This document shows positions 35,536 to 44,711 of a DNA stretch of 64,000 nucleotides, one piece after another. The notes under the pieces are model-generated. The model did not search any database, was not told the DNA's origin, and saw nothing but the letters and a program-made list of their open reading frames with translations. This DNA comes from Myxococcales bacterium. Its GTDB lineage: Bacteria; Myxococcota_A; Polyangia; Polyangiales; Polyangiaceae. The stretch is taken from assembly GCA_016794345.1 (NCBI GenBank), contig JAEUKE010000038.1, forward strand, positions 30,855-94,854, in the 5' to 3' direction. Each line of letters opens with the position of its first letter. The first letter of the stretch is position 1. The position numbers and the translations under genes are program-made.

Positions 35536-36656
35536 GACGGGGCCATCATGGCGGTGAAGCGACCGAAGAGGTGGAGCGTGTCGTGGGGCCCGGCGGCGGC
35601 CTCCGGGTGGAATTGCACCGAGAAGGCGCGCGCGTCGGCCACCTCGAGGCCTTCGCTCGTGCCGTCGTTCAGGTGTGTATGCGTCGCGCGCGCGCCGCTC
35701 GGCAGCGTAGCCAGGTCGACGGCGAAGCCGTGGTTCTGGGACGTGATCTCGACGCGCCCGCTCGTCAGGTCCAGGACGGGCTGGTTGAGGCCGCGGTGGC
35801 CGAACTTGAGCTTGTAGGTCTTGGCGCCGAGCGCGAGGGCCAGCAGCTGGTGTCCGAGGCAGATGCCGAAGAGCGGTCGCTTGCCCACAAGCCCACGCAC
35901 CGTCTCGATGGCGTAGGTGACGCTCGCGGGGTCGCCGGGGCCGTTCGAGACGAACACGCCGTCGGGCGAGAGCGCCAGCACCTGCTCCGCCGTGGTCGTC
36001 GCGGGCACGACCGTCACGCGGCAGCCGAGATCGACGAAGCTCCGGAGGATGTTGGTCTTCATGCCGAGGTCGAGCGCGACCACGTGTGCGCCGCGCGCCT
36101 GCCCACCCAGGACGCGGAACGCGGTCGGGGAGGGCGCTTCGAACGCGTAAGCGGCGGGGCAGGTCACGCCGCGGACGAGGTCGAGCCCCACCATGTTCGG
36201 CGCCGCGCGAGCGTGATCGGTCAAGGTCGCCGCGTCGAGATCGCCGATAGCGCCGTTCTGCGAGCCGTGCTCGCGCAGGTGGCGCGTGAGCCGGCGCGTG
36301 TCCACCCCGTCGAGCGCGACGACGCCCTGGCGGGCCAGGTACTCGTCCAGGTCTTGCGCCGCGCGCCAGCTCGAGGTGCGGAGGCTCGCCTCCCGCACGA
36401 CGAAGCCGGCCACGTGGGGGGTCGTCGTCCGGCTCTCGGGGTCTTCGGGGTTGACGCCCGTGTTCCCGATCTGTGGGGCGGTCATCGTCACGATCTGGCC
36501 GGCATACGAGGGGTCTGTCAGGACCTCTTGGTAGCCCGTCATCCCGGTCGTGAAGACGACCTCGCCCGTGACGGCGCGGCCGCCGAGATCGGCGCCAAAC
36601 GCGCGGCCGTCGAAGACCGTGCCGTCTGCCAGGCAGAGTCGCGCGGGGCGGATCAT
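35532..36656 (-). CDS. carA: Carbamoyl-phosphate synthase small subunit
   Basis: 374 residues, normal length. Supplies ammonia from glutamine to CarB for carbamoyl phosphate, feeding pyrimidine and arginine synthesis. N-terminal domain: [19 protein letters not shown] and [20 protein letters not shown] (CarA signature). The amidotransferase domain has VSNGPGDPA, nucleophile Cys in [21 protein letters not shown] and [12 protein letters not shown]. carB is not beside it; instead it is coupled to rimO. The pyrimidine genes pyrR and pyrB lie 25 kb away. Confidence 0.95.
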   Translation of the reverse strand: MIRPARLCLADGTVFDGRAFGADLGGRAVTGEVVFTTGMTGYQEVLTDPSYAGQIVTMTAPQIGNTGVNPEDPESRTTTPHVAGFVVREASLRTSSWRAAQDLDEYLARQGVVALDGVDTRRLTRHLREHGSQNGAIGDLDAATLTDHARAAPNMVGLDLVRGVTCPAAYAFEAPSPTAFRVLGGQARGAHVVALDLGMKTNILRSFVDLGCRVTVVPATTTAEQVLALSPDGVFVSNGPGDPASVTYAIETVRGLVGKRPLFGICLGHQLLALALGAKTYKLKFGHRGLNQPVLDLTSGRVEITSQNHGFAVDLATLPSGARATHTHLNDGTSEGLEVADARAFSVQFHPEAAAGPHDTLHLFGRFTAMMAPS

Positions 36657-36760
36657 GCGCGCTCCTTAGCATGTCTCGCGGCGCCAGCCGAGCAGGCGAA
36701 CAGGTGAGGCGCGCTTTCGTGCTCTGGACTGCGCGGAGGAAGCCGGTAACGTCGCTGACG

Positions 36761-39139
36761 ATGGAAAACGGCCCGGATGAGCTCGCGGACGCGGCGAGGT
36801 CGATCCTCCGCGAGCAGGCGAACGAGGCGCTGCAGACCGCGCTGACGACGTGGCTCCAGACCGGAGCGGGGGAGGCGGCGAACGACCTGGGGACGGCCTT
36901 CGTCAAGCTCGGGCGCAAGGACCTCGCCGAGCGCGCCTACGAGCGCGCCCTCTCGCTCGCGCCTGGCCTTTACAAGCCGCACAACAACCTGGGCAACCTG
37001 CTCCTCGAGCGCGGCGAGGCGGCGCGTGCGGTGGAGCACCTCGAGCGCGCTGCCGAGATCGCGCCCGAACGTGCGCCCGTCTGGTTGAACCTGGGCAACG
37101 CCATCGTCGCGGCGGGCCTCGACCCCACCCGGGCCGTGGAGGCGTACGAACGATCCGTGGCGATCTCGCCGACTTGGAAGGCTCTGCACAACCTCGGCGC
37201 CATTCACGCGAAGATGGGTGAGCCGGCCGCCGCGGTGACCGCGTTCGAGCGTGCCCTCGAGATCGACGGGGCCGCGCTCGGGACCTCGATTAGCCTGGCG
37301 GAGGTCCTCACGGCCAGCGGTCGCCGGACCGAGGCGGAGGCGAGGTACCGCGCGGTCGCGAAGCTCTTGCCCCGCGAGCCCGTGATCGTGGCGAACTTCC
37401 TGGCATCTCTGGAGGTGAGCTTCCACGACGAGGTGGGGATGGAGGTCGCGGAGCAGGCGCTCGACGCGTGGCCCCACGACGAGACCATCCTCCTCATGTA
37501 CGTCTTCTTGCTCGAGCGAAACGGCGTGCTCGAGCGCGGCGAGAAGCGGTTCGCCGCCATGGCGGAGCAGTGCACGGTGCCGGCGCCGCTCCTGCATCTG
37601 GCGCGGCTTCGAGCGCGTCAGTTCCACTATGATCAAGAGGCCGCGTTGATCTCGGAGGCCGAGCGACGGTTCCCCGGCCACCCCGCCGTGCTGGCGCAGA
37701 AGGCGCGCCTGCTGCGCCATGAGCTGAAGCTCGACGAAGCGATCGCCACGCTCGAGCAGCTCGCAGCCGCGCCGGACTGCTCGACGGACGCGCTCGAGAC
37801 CCTGGGCGCCACGTTCCTCGACGTCGGCGACGCGCGGGCGGCGTTCGATGTGCTCCGCCGGGCCGAGGCGGCGGTCACCAACAAGAAGCTCTTCAGCCGC
37901 TCGATGCTGGCGTTCGTGAGCAACGCGGTCGACGGGCTCACGCCCGAGGAGGTCGCCGAGATCCACCGCGGGTTCCCGACGGCGAGGCAAGCCGCGCTAC
38001 CGCAGATGGAGCTCGCGCCGCGTTCGCTCGATCCGGAGCGCCGCCTCCGGGTCGGCTACGTGTCGCCCGACTTCCGCGCGCACGCCGTGGGCATGTTCAT
38101 GGAGCCCGTCCTCGTCGCGCACGATCGCAGCCAGGTCGAGATCTTTTGCTACTCGACGACGACGCTCCGGCTCGACGAGACCTCGGCGCGTATCCAGTCT
38201 CTCGACCTCACGTGGCGAGACGTCAAGAACATCTCGGACTTTGCGCTCGCCGAGAAGATCGTCGCCGACGGGATCGATATCCTCGTCGACCTCGCGGGTT
38301 GGACGTCGGAGCAGCGGATGAACGTGTTCCAAATGCGAGCCGCTCCCATCCGCGTGACCTACCTCGGCTACCCCAACACGACGGGCCTCGCCGAGATGCA
38401 ATACCGGCTCACCGACGAGTGGGCGGATCCTCCCGGCACGGAGCGGCACTTCGTCGAGGAGCTCGTGCGGCTCCCCCGCTGCGCCTGGGCGTTCGATCTC
38501 GTCGAGGCGCCTCCGCCCGTCTTGCCGCGTCCGCGCGACCTGCCGATCGTGTTCGGCTCGTTCAACAACCTGCAGAAGACGACCGCGACCACACTCGATC
38601 TCTGGGCCGAGATCCTCGGCCGCGTGCCGGGCTCGCGGCTCTTGCTCAAGTCGAAGCAGCTAACTTACCGCCGCGCGCACGAGCGCATCCTCGGGGAGCT
38701 GTCGAAGCGGGGGGTCGACCCGGCGCGCGTCGAGCTGCGCGCCCGGACCACGAGCCGCTACGAGCACCTGGAGATGTACGGCGATCTCGACATCGGCCTC
38801 GACCCGTTCCCCTACAACGGGACAACGACGACCTGCGAGGCGCTCACGATGGGCGTGCCCGTCGTCTCGCTGCGGGGCACGACGCCGGCGTCACGCGTGG
38901 GCTACAGCTTGCTTCGCGCCATCGGGATGCCCGAGCTCGCGACGGACGACCCCGCGGTGTACGTGGAGACGGCCGTCGGGCTCGCGACCGACCGCGCGAG
39001 GCTTCGCAACCTCCGAAAGACCCTGCGGTCGCGCCTCACGACGTCGGAGCTGGGCGACACCGCCGCCCTGACGAGGGCGATGGAGGCGGCGTATCGCTCG
39101 ATCTGGCGGGCCTTCGTCGAGACCCACCCGCGCGGCTGA
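36761..39139 (+). CDS. TPR O-GlcNAc-transferase-like (GT41/SPINDLY) glycosyltransferase, copy 2
   Basis: 792 residues from the ATG at 36761; the frame is open to 36671, but the extra residues are Arg-rich. TPR region about 1-400: NNLGNLLLERGEAARAVEHL, LNLGNAIVAAGLDPTRAVEA. Catalytic region about 425-785: RVGYVSPDFRAHAVG with His; YLGYPNTTGLAEMQYRLTDE; FGSFNNLQKTTATT with Lys; SRYEHLEMYGDLDIGLDPFP and YNGTTTTCEALTMGVPVVS. All GT41 residues that contact the nucleotide in human OGT (His, Lys, His, Asp, G-T-T) are present. No signal peptide. Clearly a paralogue of the enzyme at 26880 and the one at 39453. Followed by a hairpin terminator. Confidence 0.88.
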   Translation: MENGPDELADAARSILREQANEALQTALTTWLQTGAGEAANDLGTAFVKLGRKDLAERAYERALSLAPGLYKPHNNLGNLLLERGEAARAVEHLERAAEIAPERAPVWLNLGNAIVAAGLDPTRAVEAYERSVAISPTWKALHNLGAIHAKMGEPAAAVTAFERALEIDGAALGTSISLAEVLTASGRRTEAEARYRAVAKLLPREPVIVANFLASLEVSFHDEVGMEVAEQALDAWPHDETILLMYVFLLERNGVLERGEKRFAAMAEQCTVPAPLLHLARLRARQFHYDQEAALISEAERRFPGHPAVLAQKARLLRHELKLDEAIATLEQLAAAPDCSTDALETLGATFLDVGDARAAFDVLRRAEAAVTNKKLFSRSMLAFVSNAVDGLTPEEVAEIHRGFPTARQAALPQMELAPRSLDPERRLRVGYVSPDFRAHAVGMFMEPVLVAHDRSQVEIFCYSTTTLRLDETSARIQSLDLTWRDVKNISDFALAEKIVADGIDILVDLAGWTSEQRMNVFQMRAAPIRVTYLGYPNTTGLAEMQYRLTDEWADPPGTERHFVEELVRLPRCAWAFDLVEAPPPVLPRPRDLPIVFGSFNNLQKTTATTLDLWAEILGRVPGSRLLLKSKQLTYRRAHERILGELSKRGVDPARVELRARTTSRYEHLEMYGDLDIGLDPFPYNGTTTTCEALTMGVPVVSLRGTTPASRVGYSLLRAIGMPELATDDPAVYVETAVGLATDRARLRNLRKTLRSRLTTSELGDTAALTRAMEAAYRSIWRAFVETHPRG

Positions 39140-39141
39140 CC

Positions 39142-39162
39142 CCGGCGGCGCGCCGCCGGTTT
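39142..39162 (+). terminator. Palindromic terminator after GT41 copy 2
   Basis: Perfect 18-base palindrome CCGGCGGCGCGCCGCCGG followed by TTT, two bases after the stop. A second perfect hairpin, ACCCGGCG-CT-CGCCGGGT, lies at 39186-39203 without a T run. Together they insulate the tRNA-Leu unit from the gene before. Confidence 0.65.
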
Positions 39163-39185
39163 GCGAGGCGAGCCAGGAGTGGGGG

Positions 39186-39203
39186 ACCCGGCGCTCGCCG
39201 GGT
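39186..39203. other. Second GC-rich hairpin before tRNA-Leu
   Basis: ACCCGGCG-CT-CGCCGGGT, 8-bp perfect arms, in the 227-bp gap between GT41 copy 2 and tRNA-Leu. There is no T run, so it is a structure of unknown role (backup terminator or processing signal). The rest of the gap, 39204-39366, contains no gene that I can see and should hold the tRNA promoter. Confidence 0.4.
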
Positions 39204-39366
39204 GGGACCCCGAAGCAACAGAAGGTCCGCACGAACCATTGCAGAGCCGGGGCCAGGTGAGCTAGAACCCCTCCACCTCGCGATTCCGGAGCTCGCCAAG
39301 CTCTCGGGGTGCGGGGGCGGGCCGGACCCGGAGCCGAAAAGGCACGGGAAAGGCACGGCAGGTCAG

Positions 39367-39453
39367 GCGAAGCTGGCGGAATTGGCAGACGCGCTGGATT
39401 CAGGTTCCAGTGGGGTAACTCCCGTGGAGGTTCAAGTCCTCTGCTTCGCACCA
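39367..39453 (+). tRNA. tRNA-Leu, anticodon CAG, CCA encoded
   Basis: 87 bases including the encoded CCA. Acceptor GCGAAGC pairs with GCTTCGC; the D-arm holds TGGCGGAATTGGCAGACG. The anticodon stem CTGGA/TCCAG encloses the loop TTCAGGT (anticodon CAG). A long variable arm (TGGGGTAACTCCCG), typical of Leu, follows, and the T-arm contains GGTTCAAGTCC. The final A of CCA is also the A of the ATG of the next gene. Confidence 0.95.
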
Positions 39454-42400
39454 TGGGTCACCCGTTGGTCGATAGGGCCTCGGAGCTCCTGAAGAACGGG
39501 AAAGCCTCCGAGGCCGCCGCGTTGGCCCGACAAGCGGTCGACGCGGAGCCCGACAACGCGGAGGCCCACAACACCCTGGGCACCGCGCTCGCGCAGCTCG
39601 GGGACAAGGCGGGTGCCGAGCGCGCCTACCTGGGCGCTGCGAAGGCCGACCCGAACCTCTACAAGCCGCACGCGAACCTCGCGACGCTCTACCTCAACGC
39701 GGGGCAGCTCGAGATGGCGGTCGCGCGGCTCCGTCACGCGCTCGCGCTGGCTCCGGAGCTGACCCGGCTCTGGCTCCGGCTCGGCAGCGTCCTCGTCCAG
39801 GCTGGTGTGTTGCCGGAGGCCGAGCAGGTCTACAAACGCGCCATCGCCCAGGAGGACAACGTGGCGGCGCGCGGCGCCCTCGCGAGCCTCTACCTCCGTA
39901 TCGGCTCCCCGTCGTCGGCCCTCGGCCTCCTGGTCGACCGCGATCTGGGCGCCGACGCCACGGCACACGCAGCGCTGGTGGAGGCCTGCGTCGCTTGCAA
40001 CGACGAGCGGCTCGGCGCGGCCATCGATCGCGCGGCTGCGGTCGCGTTTCGACATGACGAAGCCGTCATGATTGCTCGTCTGGCCCTCGAACATGCTCGG
40101 TTCGAGAGCGCCACGGCGCTCGCTCGGACGGGGCGCGCCGCGGCCGACGATCCGTGGAATGACGAAGACGTCCTGCTCGAGAGCGCGTGCCTCGAGGCCG
40201 TCGGCCTGCGCGAAGAGGCCCTCGATCTGCTGGAGTCCGCGTTCAGCGTGCGCCCGTCGGTGGTGAAGGCGGTCACGATCGGCGACACCGCGCAGCGATC
40301 CGCGGACGTCGAGCGCGCGGTCGCGCCCCTGCAGGCGGCGCGCGTGCTCTTCCCGGACGCGGCCGACATCCTCGTGGCCTGGGGGCGGCTGTGCCGGGCG
40401 CGCCGCGACTTCGACGGCGCCAAGAAAAGCTTCGAGGCGGCGCTGCGGCTCGATCCCGACCACGCGGACGCGGTGTTCGGGCTCGGCGTGGCCGAGGCGA
40501 CCCTGCTGCCGAGCGAAGAGGCCGTCCGCCTGCTCGACAAAGCCTCGCGCCTTTCGCCCGCCAACCCGGCGCCTCTCGCGGCGCTGCTCTTCGCCGAGCT
40601 CCACGCGGGCGTGTGGTCACCCGCCGAGCGCCTCGAACGGCACCGGAGCTTCGCCCGGCGGTTCTGTCAGGTCGTGCAGACGGCCGGGCCCCACGAGGCC
40701 CACAGCGGCGACCGGAAGCTCCGCGTGGGCTACCTCTCGGCGGACTTTCGCGATCACGCGATCATCCGCTTCCTCGAAGGCATGCTCGGCGCACACGACA
40801 CGTCGCGGTTCGAGGTGTTCGTGTACGCCTCCGTGGCGAGCCCGGACGGGGGCACCCGCCGCATCGCGGGGCTCCCGCTGACCTTCCGTGACATCCACGC
40901 GCTCGCGGACTCGGCCGCCGCGCGGTTGATCGCCGGCGATCGGATCGATGTGCTCGTCGTGCTCGACGGGCACACCTCGGGCGCGCGGCTCCGAGTCGCC
41001 GCGTACCGTCCCGCGCCCGTTCTCGTCTCGTACCTCGGCTACCCGGGCACGCTCGGACTCGACGCGGTCGATTACCGAATCACCGACGCCGTCGCCGATC
41101 CGCCCGGGGCCGAGGAGCACTACTCCGAGAGCCTCATCCGGCTCGAGCACTCCGCGTGGTGTTTTGCGCCGGCGCCGGATCTGCCGACGGACCGGGTGGG
41201 GGATGAGACGATCCGCTTCGCGACCTTCAACCGATCGGCCAAGCTCAGCCCCCAGCTCGTCGCCTGCTTCGGCGAGATCCTGCGTCGGCTTCCGGGCTCC
41301 CGGTTGGCGCTGAAGGCACCGACCAGCGAGAGCGCCGAGCTCCGCGCGCGTATCCTCTCCATGCTCGGGGACGACGTCGCCTCGCGGGTGGAGCTCGTCC
41401 CCTTCACGCCCGGCAACGAAGAGCACCTCCGGGGCTACCAGCGCGTGGACGTCGCGCTCGACACCTTCCCGTACGCCGGAACGACCACCACGTGTGAGGC
41501 CCTCTGGATGGGCGTCCCGGTCGTCACGCTCGCCGGCGCGACACACGTGGAGCGCGTCGGCGCCAGCTTGCTCCGCGAGGTCGGCCTCGATCGGTGCGTC
41601 GCCTCGACGCCGGAGGAATACGTCGCTCGAGCCGTGGAGATCGCGAACGATCAGGCCCTCCGACAGCGGCTCCGCCGCGAGCTGCGCGCCGCCATGAAGT
41701 CGCGGCCGCTCGCCGATCCCGCCGCCTTCACACGGAGCTTCGAGCGAGCCCTGGTCGATCTCGCGACGCGGCCTCGATCCCCCGAGCCCCCCGCGGGCAC
41801 GCGGCTCGTTTCCACCGACATCGGTGCGAAGATCGTGGTCCCTGACAACCTGACCACCGCGACGACGTTTGTGCTGATCGAGCAGCAACGTTGGTTCGAG
41901 GACGAGGTCCCCTTCGTTCGGGCGCTCGTCCAGCCGGGCGACCTCTTCGTGGACATCGGCGCGAACCTCGGCGTCTACACGATCGAAGCCGCGCGGCTCG
42001 GCGCGCGCGTGGTGGCGTTCGAGCCCGCCGAGCGGACAGCGTCGATGCTCCGCGCCTCCATCTCCCTGAACGGCCTCACCGATGTCACGGTACACCAGGT
42101 CGCGCTCGGGGGCCGCGAGGGGACGGCGCAGCTCGTCCACTCCTCCGGGCCGGAGCTGTCTCGCCTGGGGGGCGGCCCCGGCCCGAGCGAGGAGGTCTTC
42201 GTCAAGACGCTCGACGCGTTCTCGGAGGGGCTCCGCGGGATGAAGATCGTGAAGCTCGACGCGGAGGGGTCGGAGCAAGCCATCGTCGAGGCCTCGGCCG
42301 AGCTGTTCCGGGCCAACGCGCCGGTCGTGATGTTCGAGCTCCGGCACGGCAACAACCTCAACCTCGGTCTGCTGGACGCGTTCGGGCAGCTCGGGTTCGG

Positions 42401-43109
42401 CCTCTATCGGCTCTTCCCGGGGCTCGGCATGCTCGGCCCGTTCGACCGCAACGGCGAGCTCGACTCGTTCCAGCTCAATCTCTTTGCGCTGCGGCCCGAG
42501 CGGGTGGCCGAGCTTTCGGGTCGTGGGCTCCTCGCTCCGTCACCCGCGCCGACGGCGCCGAGCGCCACCGACGCGGACATCGAAGCTTGGGTCGCGGCGC
42601 GGCCGCTCCTTCGGCAGCTCGGCAAGGGGCTCGCGGCGCCGGCGGCGCTCCGCCATCATGTCGCCGCTCACGATGGCAGGCTGCCGGCGCCGGAACGATA
42701 CGCGGCCGCGGTCGCCGCCGAGCGCGAGGCGCTCGCCGAGCTCGCGAGGACGGGCGCCCCGGAGGCGCGCCTCACGGCGTCCCGGACCCTCCGGGACCTC
42801 GGCTGGCGCGTCCGCGCGCGGGAGATGCTCCTGCCCCTCGACAGCCCCGGCGCGGCGCGACTGCACGAGCCGGCGAGCCTCTTCTGCTGCGCCCTGGCGG
42901 AGTACGAGGAGCTCGACACGTTCGATCCCTCCGTGCTCTACCGCGCACAGGCAATCGAGGCGCAGATCCGGCTCGGCGCGTATTCGAGCATCTACCAGAA
43001 GCCGACGGTGCTGAGCCTCGTCGCCGACTTCTACCGCGCTGGCGGTCGCTCCGCGCAGATGGACCGCCGACTGGGCCTGCTCATCGCCAAGTCGCGGGCC
43101 CTGACCTGA
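39453..43109 (+). CDS. TPR - GT41 glycosyltransferase - FkbM methyltransferase fusion, copy 3
   Basis: 1218 residues. TPR region about 1-410 (AHNTLGTALAQLGDKAGAER; HANLATLYLNAGQLEMAVAR). GT41 catalytic region about 418-770: RVGYLSADFRDHAIIRFLEG with His; YLGYPGTLGLDAVDYRITDA; FATFNRSAKLSPQL with Lys; EEHLRGYQRVDVALDTFPYA then GTTTTCEALWMGVPVV. FkbM-type methyltransferase about 786-1012: FVDIGANLGVYTIEAARLGA is the SAM site, with VVAFEPAERTASML, KLDAEGSEQAIVEAS and FELRHGN. A helical C-terminal module (about 1030-1218) is unrecognised. The start is the ATG overlapping the tRNA CCA: the first codons after it (MGHPLVDRASELL) already form the first TPR helix, and the frame upstream runs through the tRNA. 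Confidence 0.87.
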   Translation: MGHPLVDRASELLKNGKASEAAALARQAVDAEPDNAEAHNTLGTALAQLGDKAGAERAYLGAAKADPNLYKPHANLATLYLNAGQLEMAVARLRHALALAPELTRLWLRLGSVLVQAGVLPEAEQVYKRAIAQEDNVAARGALASLYLRIGSPSSALGLLVDRDLGADATAHAALVEACVACNDERLGAAIDRAAAVAFRHDEAVMIARLALEHARFESATALARTGRAAADDPWNDEDVLLESACLEAVGLREEALDLLESAFSVRPSVVKAVTIGDTAQRSADVERAVAPLQAARVLFPDAADILVAWGRLCRARRDFDGAKKSFEAALRLDPDHADAVFGLGVAEATLLPSEEAVRLLDKASRLSPANPAPLAALLFAELHAGVWSPAERLERHRSFARRFCQVVQTAGPHEAHSGDRKLRVGYLSADFRDHAIIRFLEGMLGAHDTSRFEVFVYASVASPDGGTRRIAGLPLTFRDIHALADSAAARLIAGDRIDVLVVLDGHTSGARLRVAAYRPAPVLVSYLGYPGTLGLDAVDYRITDAVADPPGAEEHYSESLIRLEHSAWCFAPAPDLPTDRVGDETIRFATFNRSAKLSPQLVACFGEILRRLPGSRLALKAPTSESAELRARILSMLGDDVASRVELVPFTPGNEEHLRGYQRVDVALDTFPYAGTTTTCEALWMGVPVVTLAGATHVERVGASLLREVGLDRCVASTPEEYVARAVEIANDQALRQRLRRELRAAMKSRPLADPAAFTRSFERALVDLATRPRSPEPPAGTRLVSTDIGAKIVVPDNLTTATTFVLIEQQRWFEDEVPFVRALVQPGDLFVDIGANLGVYTIEAARLGARVVAFEPAERTASMLRASISLNGLTDVTVHQVALGGREGTAQLVHSSGPELSRLGGGPGPSEEVFVKTLDAFSEGLRGMKIVKLDAEGSEQAIVEASAELFRANAPVVMFELRHGNNLNLGLLDAFGQLGFGLYRLFPGLGMLGPFDRNGELDSFQLNLFALRPERVAELSGRGLLAPSPAPTAPSATDADIEAWVAARPLLRQLGKGLAAPAALRHHVAAHDGRLPAPERYAAAVAAEREALAELARTGAPEARLTASRTLRDLGWRVRAREMLLPLDSPGAARLHEPASLFCCALAEYEELDTFDPSVLYRAQAIEAQIRLGAYSSIYQKPTVLSLVADFYRAGGRSAQMDRRLGLLIAKSRALT

Positions 43110-43143
43110 GCCCCCTCACGGAGGCGGCGTTGGGCGGGGGCGC

Positions 43144-44001
43144 TCAGTAGAGCGGCGGGCGCTTGATGACCCTTCCGGTCATGGCGGACGAGTAGCGATC
43201 CCAGAGCACGTCGCCGGTCTTTTCGTCGTAGTGCTGGAGCGCCAGCAACGACAGGTCTCGGCTGCCGTAGAGGCGCTCGACCATGATGGCCAGCTTGAGC
43301 AGCTCGTCGGGCTCCAACGCCTTCAGGTTCAGAAAGCTGCGGACATAGATCGCGTCGGTCCAGAGGATCTGGCCTTGGGGCGCAGAGCCGGGGCTGAGCA
43401 TGAGGGGAGCGAACGTTCCGCGGGCGAGGGTGGAAAACTCGTGGAGCAAGAAACCGAGCCGGCGCATCTCCGCGTCGACCTCGCCGAACAGCGGCTCGCC
43501 CTCGTACAGCGGCACGAACTCGACCTCGCAGTGAACGACCAGCGCGCGGCTGATTGTCTCCGGGCCGCCCCGGAGGACGTCGAGGGTCGCGCCTTGGACG
43601 TCGATGTTCACGAAGTCGGCGCCCCGACACCCTGGGATGTCGTCGAGCCGGGTCGTCTGGACCTCGACCGTCTCCTTGACCTTGACGAGATCGGTCAGCT
43701 CGGAGAACCGCTCGAGCACGGGGCGGTTGGGCGGATAGAGCGACGAGGTAGCCGCCCACTCGCACCAATGAAACGGCCGCTTCCGTCCGTCACCCACGAA
43801 GCAAGGCTCGAACGTATGCAGCGGGTTCGCCTTGGCGTTCAGGCGGGCGCACTCTTCGGGGTTGGGCTCGAAGCCGACGATCCTCGTCCCCGGCAGCTGG
43901 AGCAGCGGGGCATACGGCGGTGCGCCGACATCCATCGCGCCGATGTCGACGACCTTCAGCGTCGGAGCAGGGCGGTCGAGCATCTCGTTCAGAAAGGGCA
44001 T
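43144..44001 (-). CDS. FkbM-family SAM-dependent methyltransferase
   Basis: 285 residues from the ATG at 44001 (MPFLNEMLDRPA); the open frame upstream is Arg-rich. SAM-binding motif KVVDIGAMDVGAPPYAPLLQ, then RIVGFEPNPEECARLNAKAN (acidic end of strand 2), then VNIDVQGATLDVLRGG and VVHCEVEFVPLYEGEPLFGE, characteristic of FkbM proteins. These O-methylate sugar hydroxyls in polysaccharides, glycoproteins or natural products. It is convergent with the GT41-FkbM fusion, 34 bp between stops, and its SAM region is not a close copy of the fused one. Confidence 0.82.
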   Translation of the reverse strand: MPFLNEMLDRPAPTLKVVDIGAMDVGAPPYAPLLQLPGTRIVGFEPNPEECARLNAKANPLHTFEPCFVGDGRKRPFHWCEWAATSSLYPPNRPVLERFSELTDLVKVKETVEVQTTRLDDIPGCRGADFVNIDVQGATLDVLRGGPETISRALVVHCEVEFVPLYEGEPLFGEVDAEMRRLGFLLHEFSTLARGTFAPLMLSPGSAPQGQILWTDAIYVRSFLNLKALEPDELLKLAIMVERLYGSRDLSLLALQHYDEKTGDVLWDRYSSAMTGRVIKRPPLY

Positions 44002-44039
44002 GGGAGCTGGGCCGAGTATACCCGTATCCTCTCCGCACG

Positions 44040-44657
44040 ATGGAGCGCGTCCTTCGCCGCAGCCTGCTCGTGGGAGCCCCGCTCTTTGTCTGCGCACGCG
44101 CAGCGCCCGGCGCGACGCCGCTTCCGCCGGTCCCCATCTTCATCCGCGTGGTCGACGACGGCGGGCCCGTGGCGTCGGGCGACTTCGTCGACGAGCTCGT
44201 CGGCCAGACGAGCAGCATCTTCGCCGAGCACGAGATCGCGTTCACCGAGGCGAAGGCGCGCGCGACGATCGACGCCAAGTGGGCCGCGCTCGAGACACGC
44301 GCCGACCGCGACGGCCTGGCGGATCTGCTCGAGCCAGGCGTCGCGAACGTGTTCCTCGTCCGCTCGCTCCGCGACGTGGACGACCCCAAGCGCTTCCGCA
44401 TGGGCGTGATGTGGCGGTGCCTGAAGAACCTGAAGAAGCGCTACGTCATCGTCGCGGCCAGCGCGATGCCGACCACGCTCGCGCACGAGCTCGGCCACTT
44501 CTTGGGGCTGCCGCACGCGTACGTGAAGAACAACCTCATGAGCTACGACCGAGACGAGGGCGCGAAGGTCTTCCTCGACAAGGGGCAGGGCGAGACGTGC
44601 CGCCGCACGGCGCGAGGACTCTTCGCCAAGAAGGAGCTCGTGGCTGCCGCCTCCTGA
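44040..44657 (+). CDS. Exported metzincin-like zinc metalloprotease
   Basis: 205 residues. Signal-like N-terminus MERVLRRSLLVGAPLFVCA, then APGA. Zinc site HELGHFLGLPH (about residues 147-157), the HExGHxxGxxH of metzincins. Eight residues on is NNLMSY, a plausible Met-turn. It is short for the clan, lacking obvious pro-domain or substrate-binding modules. Two Cys (WRCLKN; ETCRRT) may pair. Only 38 bp separate its start from the divergent FkbM gene. It may act on envelope proteins; target unknown. Confidence 0.7.
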   Translation: MERVLRRSLLVGAPLFVCARAAPGATPLPPVPIFIRVVDDGGPVASGDFVDELVGQTSSIFAEHEIAFTEAKARATIDAKWAALETRADRDGLADLLEPGVANVFLVRSLRDVDDPKRFRMGVMWRCLKNLKKRYVIVAASAMPTTLAHELGHFLGLPHAYVKNNLMSYDRDEGAKVFLDKGQGETCRRTARGLFAKKELVAAAS

Positions 44658-44711
44658 GCCGCGGTGGCCGCGGAGTTGGCCCTGCGCCGCAGCGCGTGCT
44701 ACCCGCCGCAC

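Noticed and set aside
36671..36760. Upstream start for GT41 copy 2
   Set aside because: The added residues are Arg-rich with no TPR pattern; the ATG at 36761 starts the conserved protein.
39367..39453. Integration (att) site at tRNA-Leu
   Set aside because: No second copy of the tRNA 3' end was noticed in the window and no integrase is present; the adjoining gene is a normal-codon-use GT41 enzyme.
43110..43143. Terminator between the GT41-FkbM gene and the convergent FkbM gene
   Set aside because: GC-rich arms (GCCCCC and GGGGGC) are far apart with poor stem and no T run; not reported as a feature.
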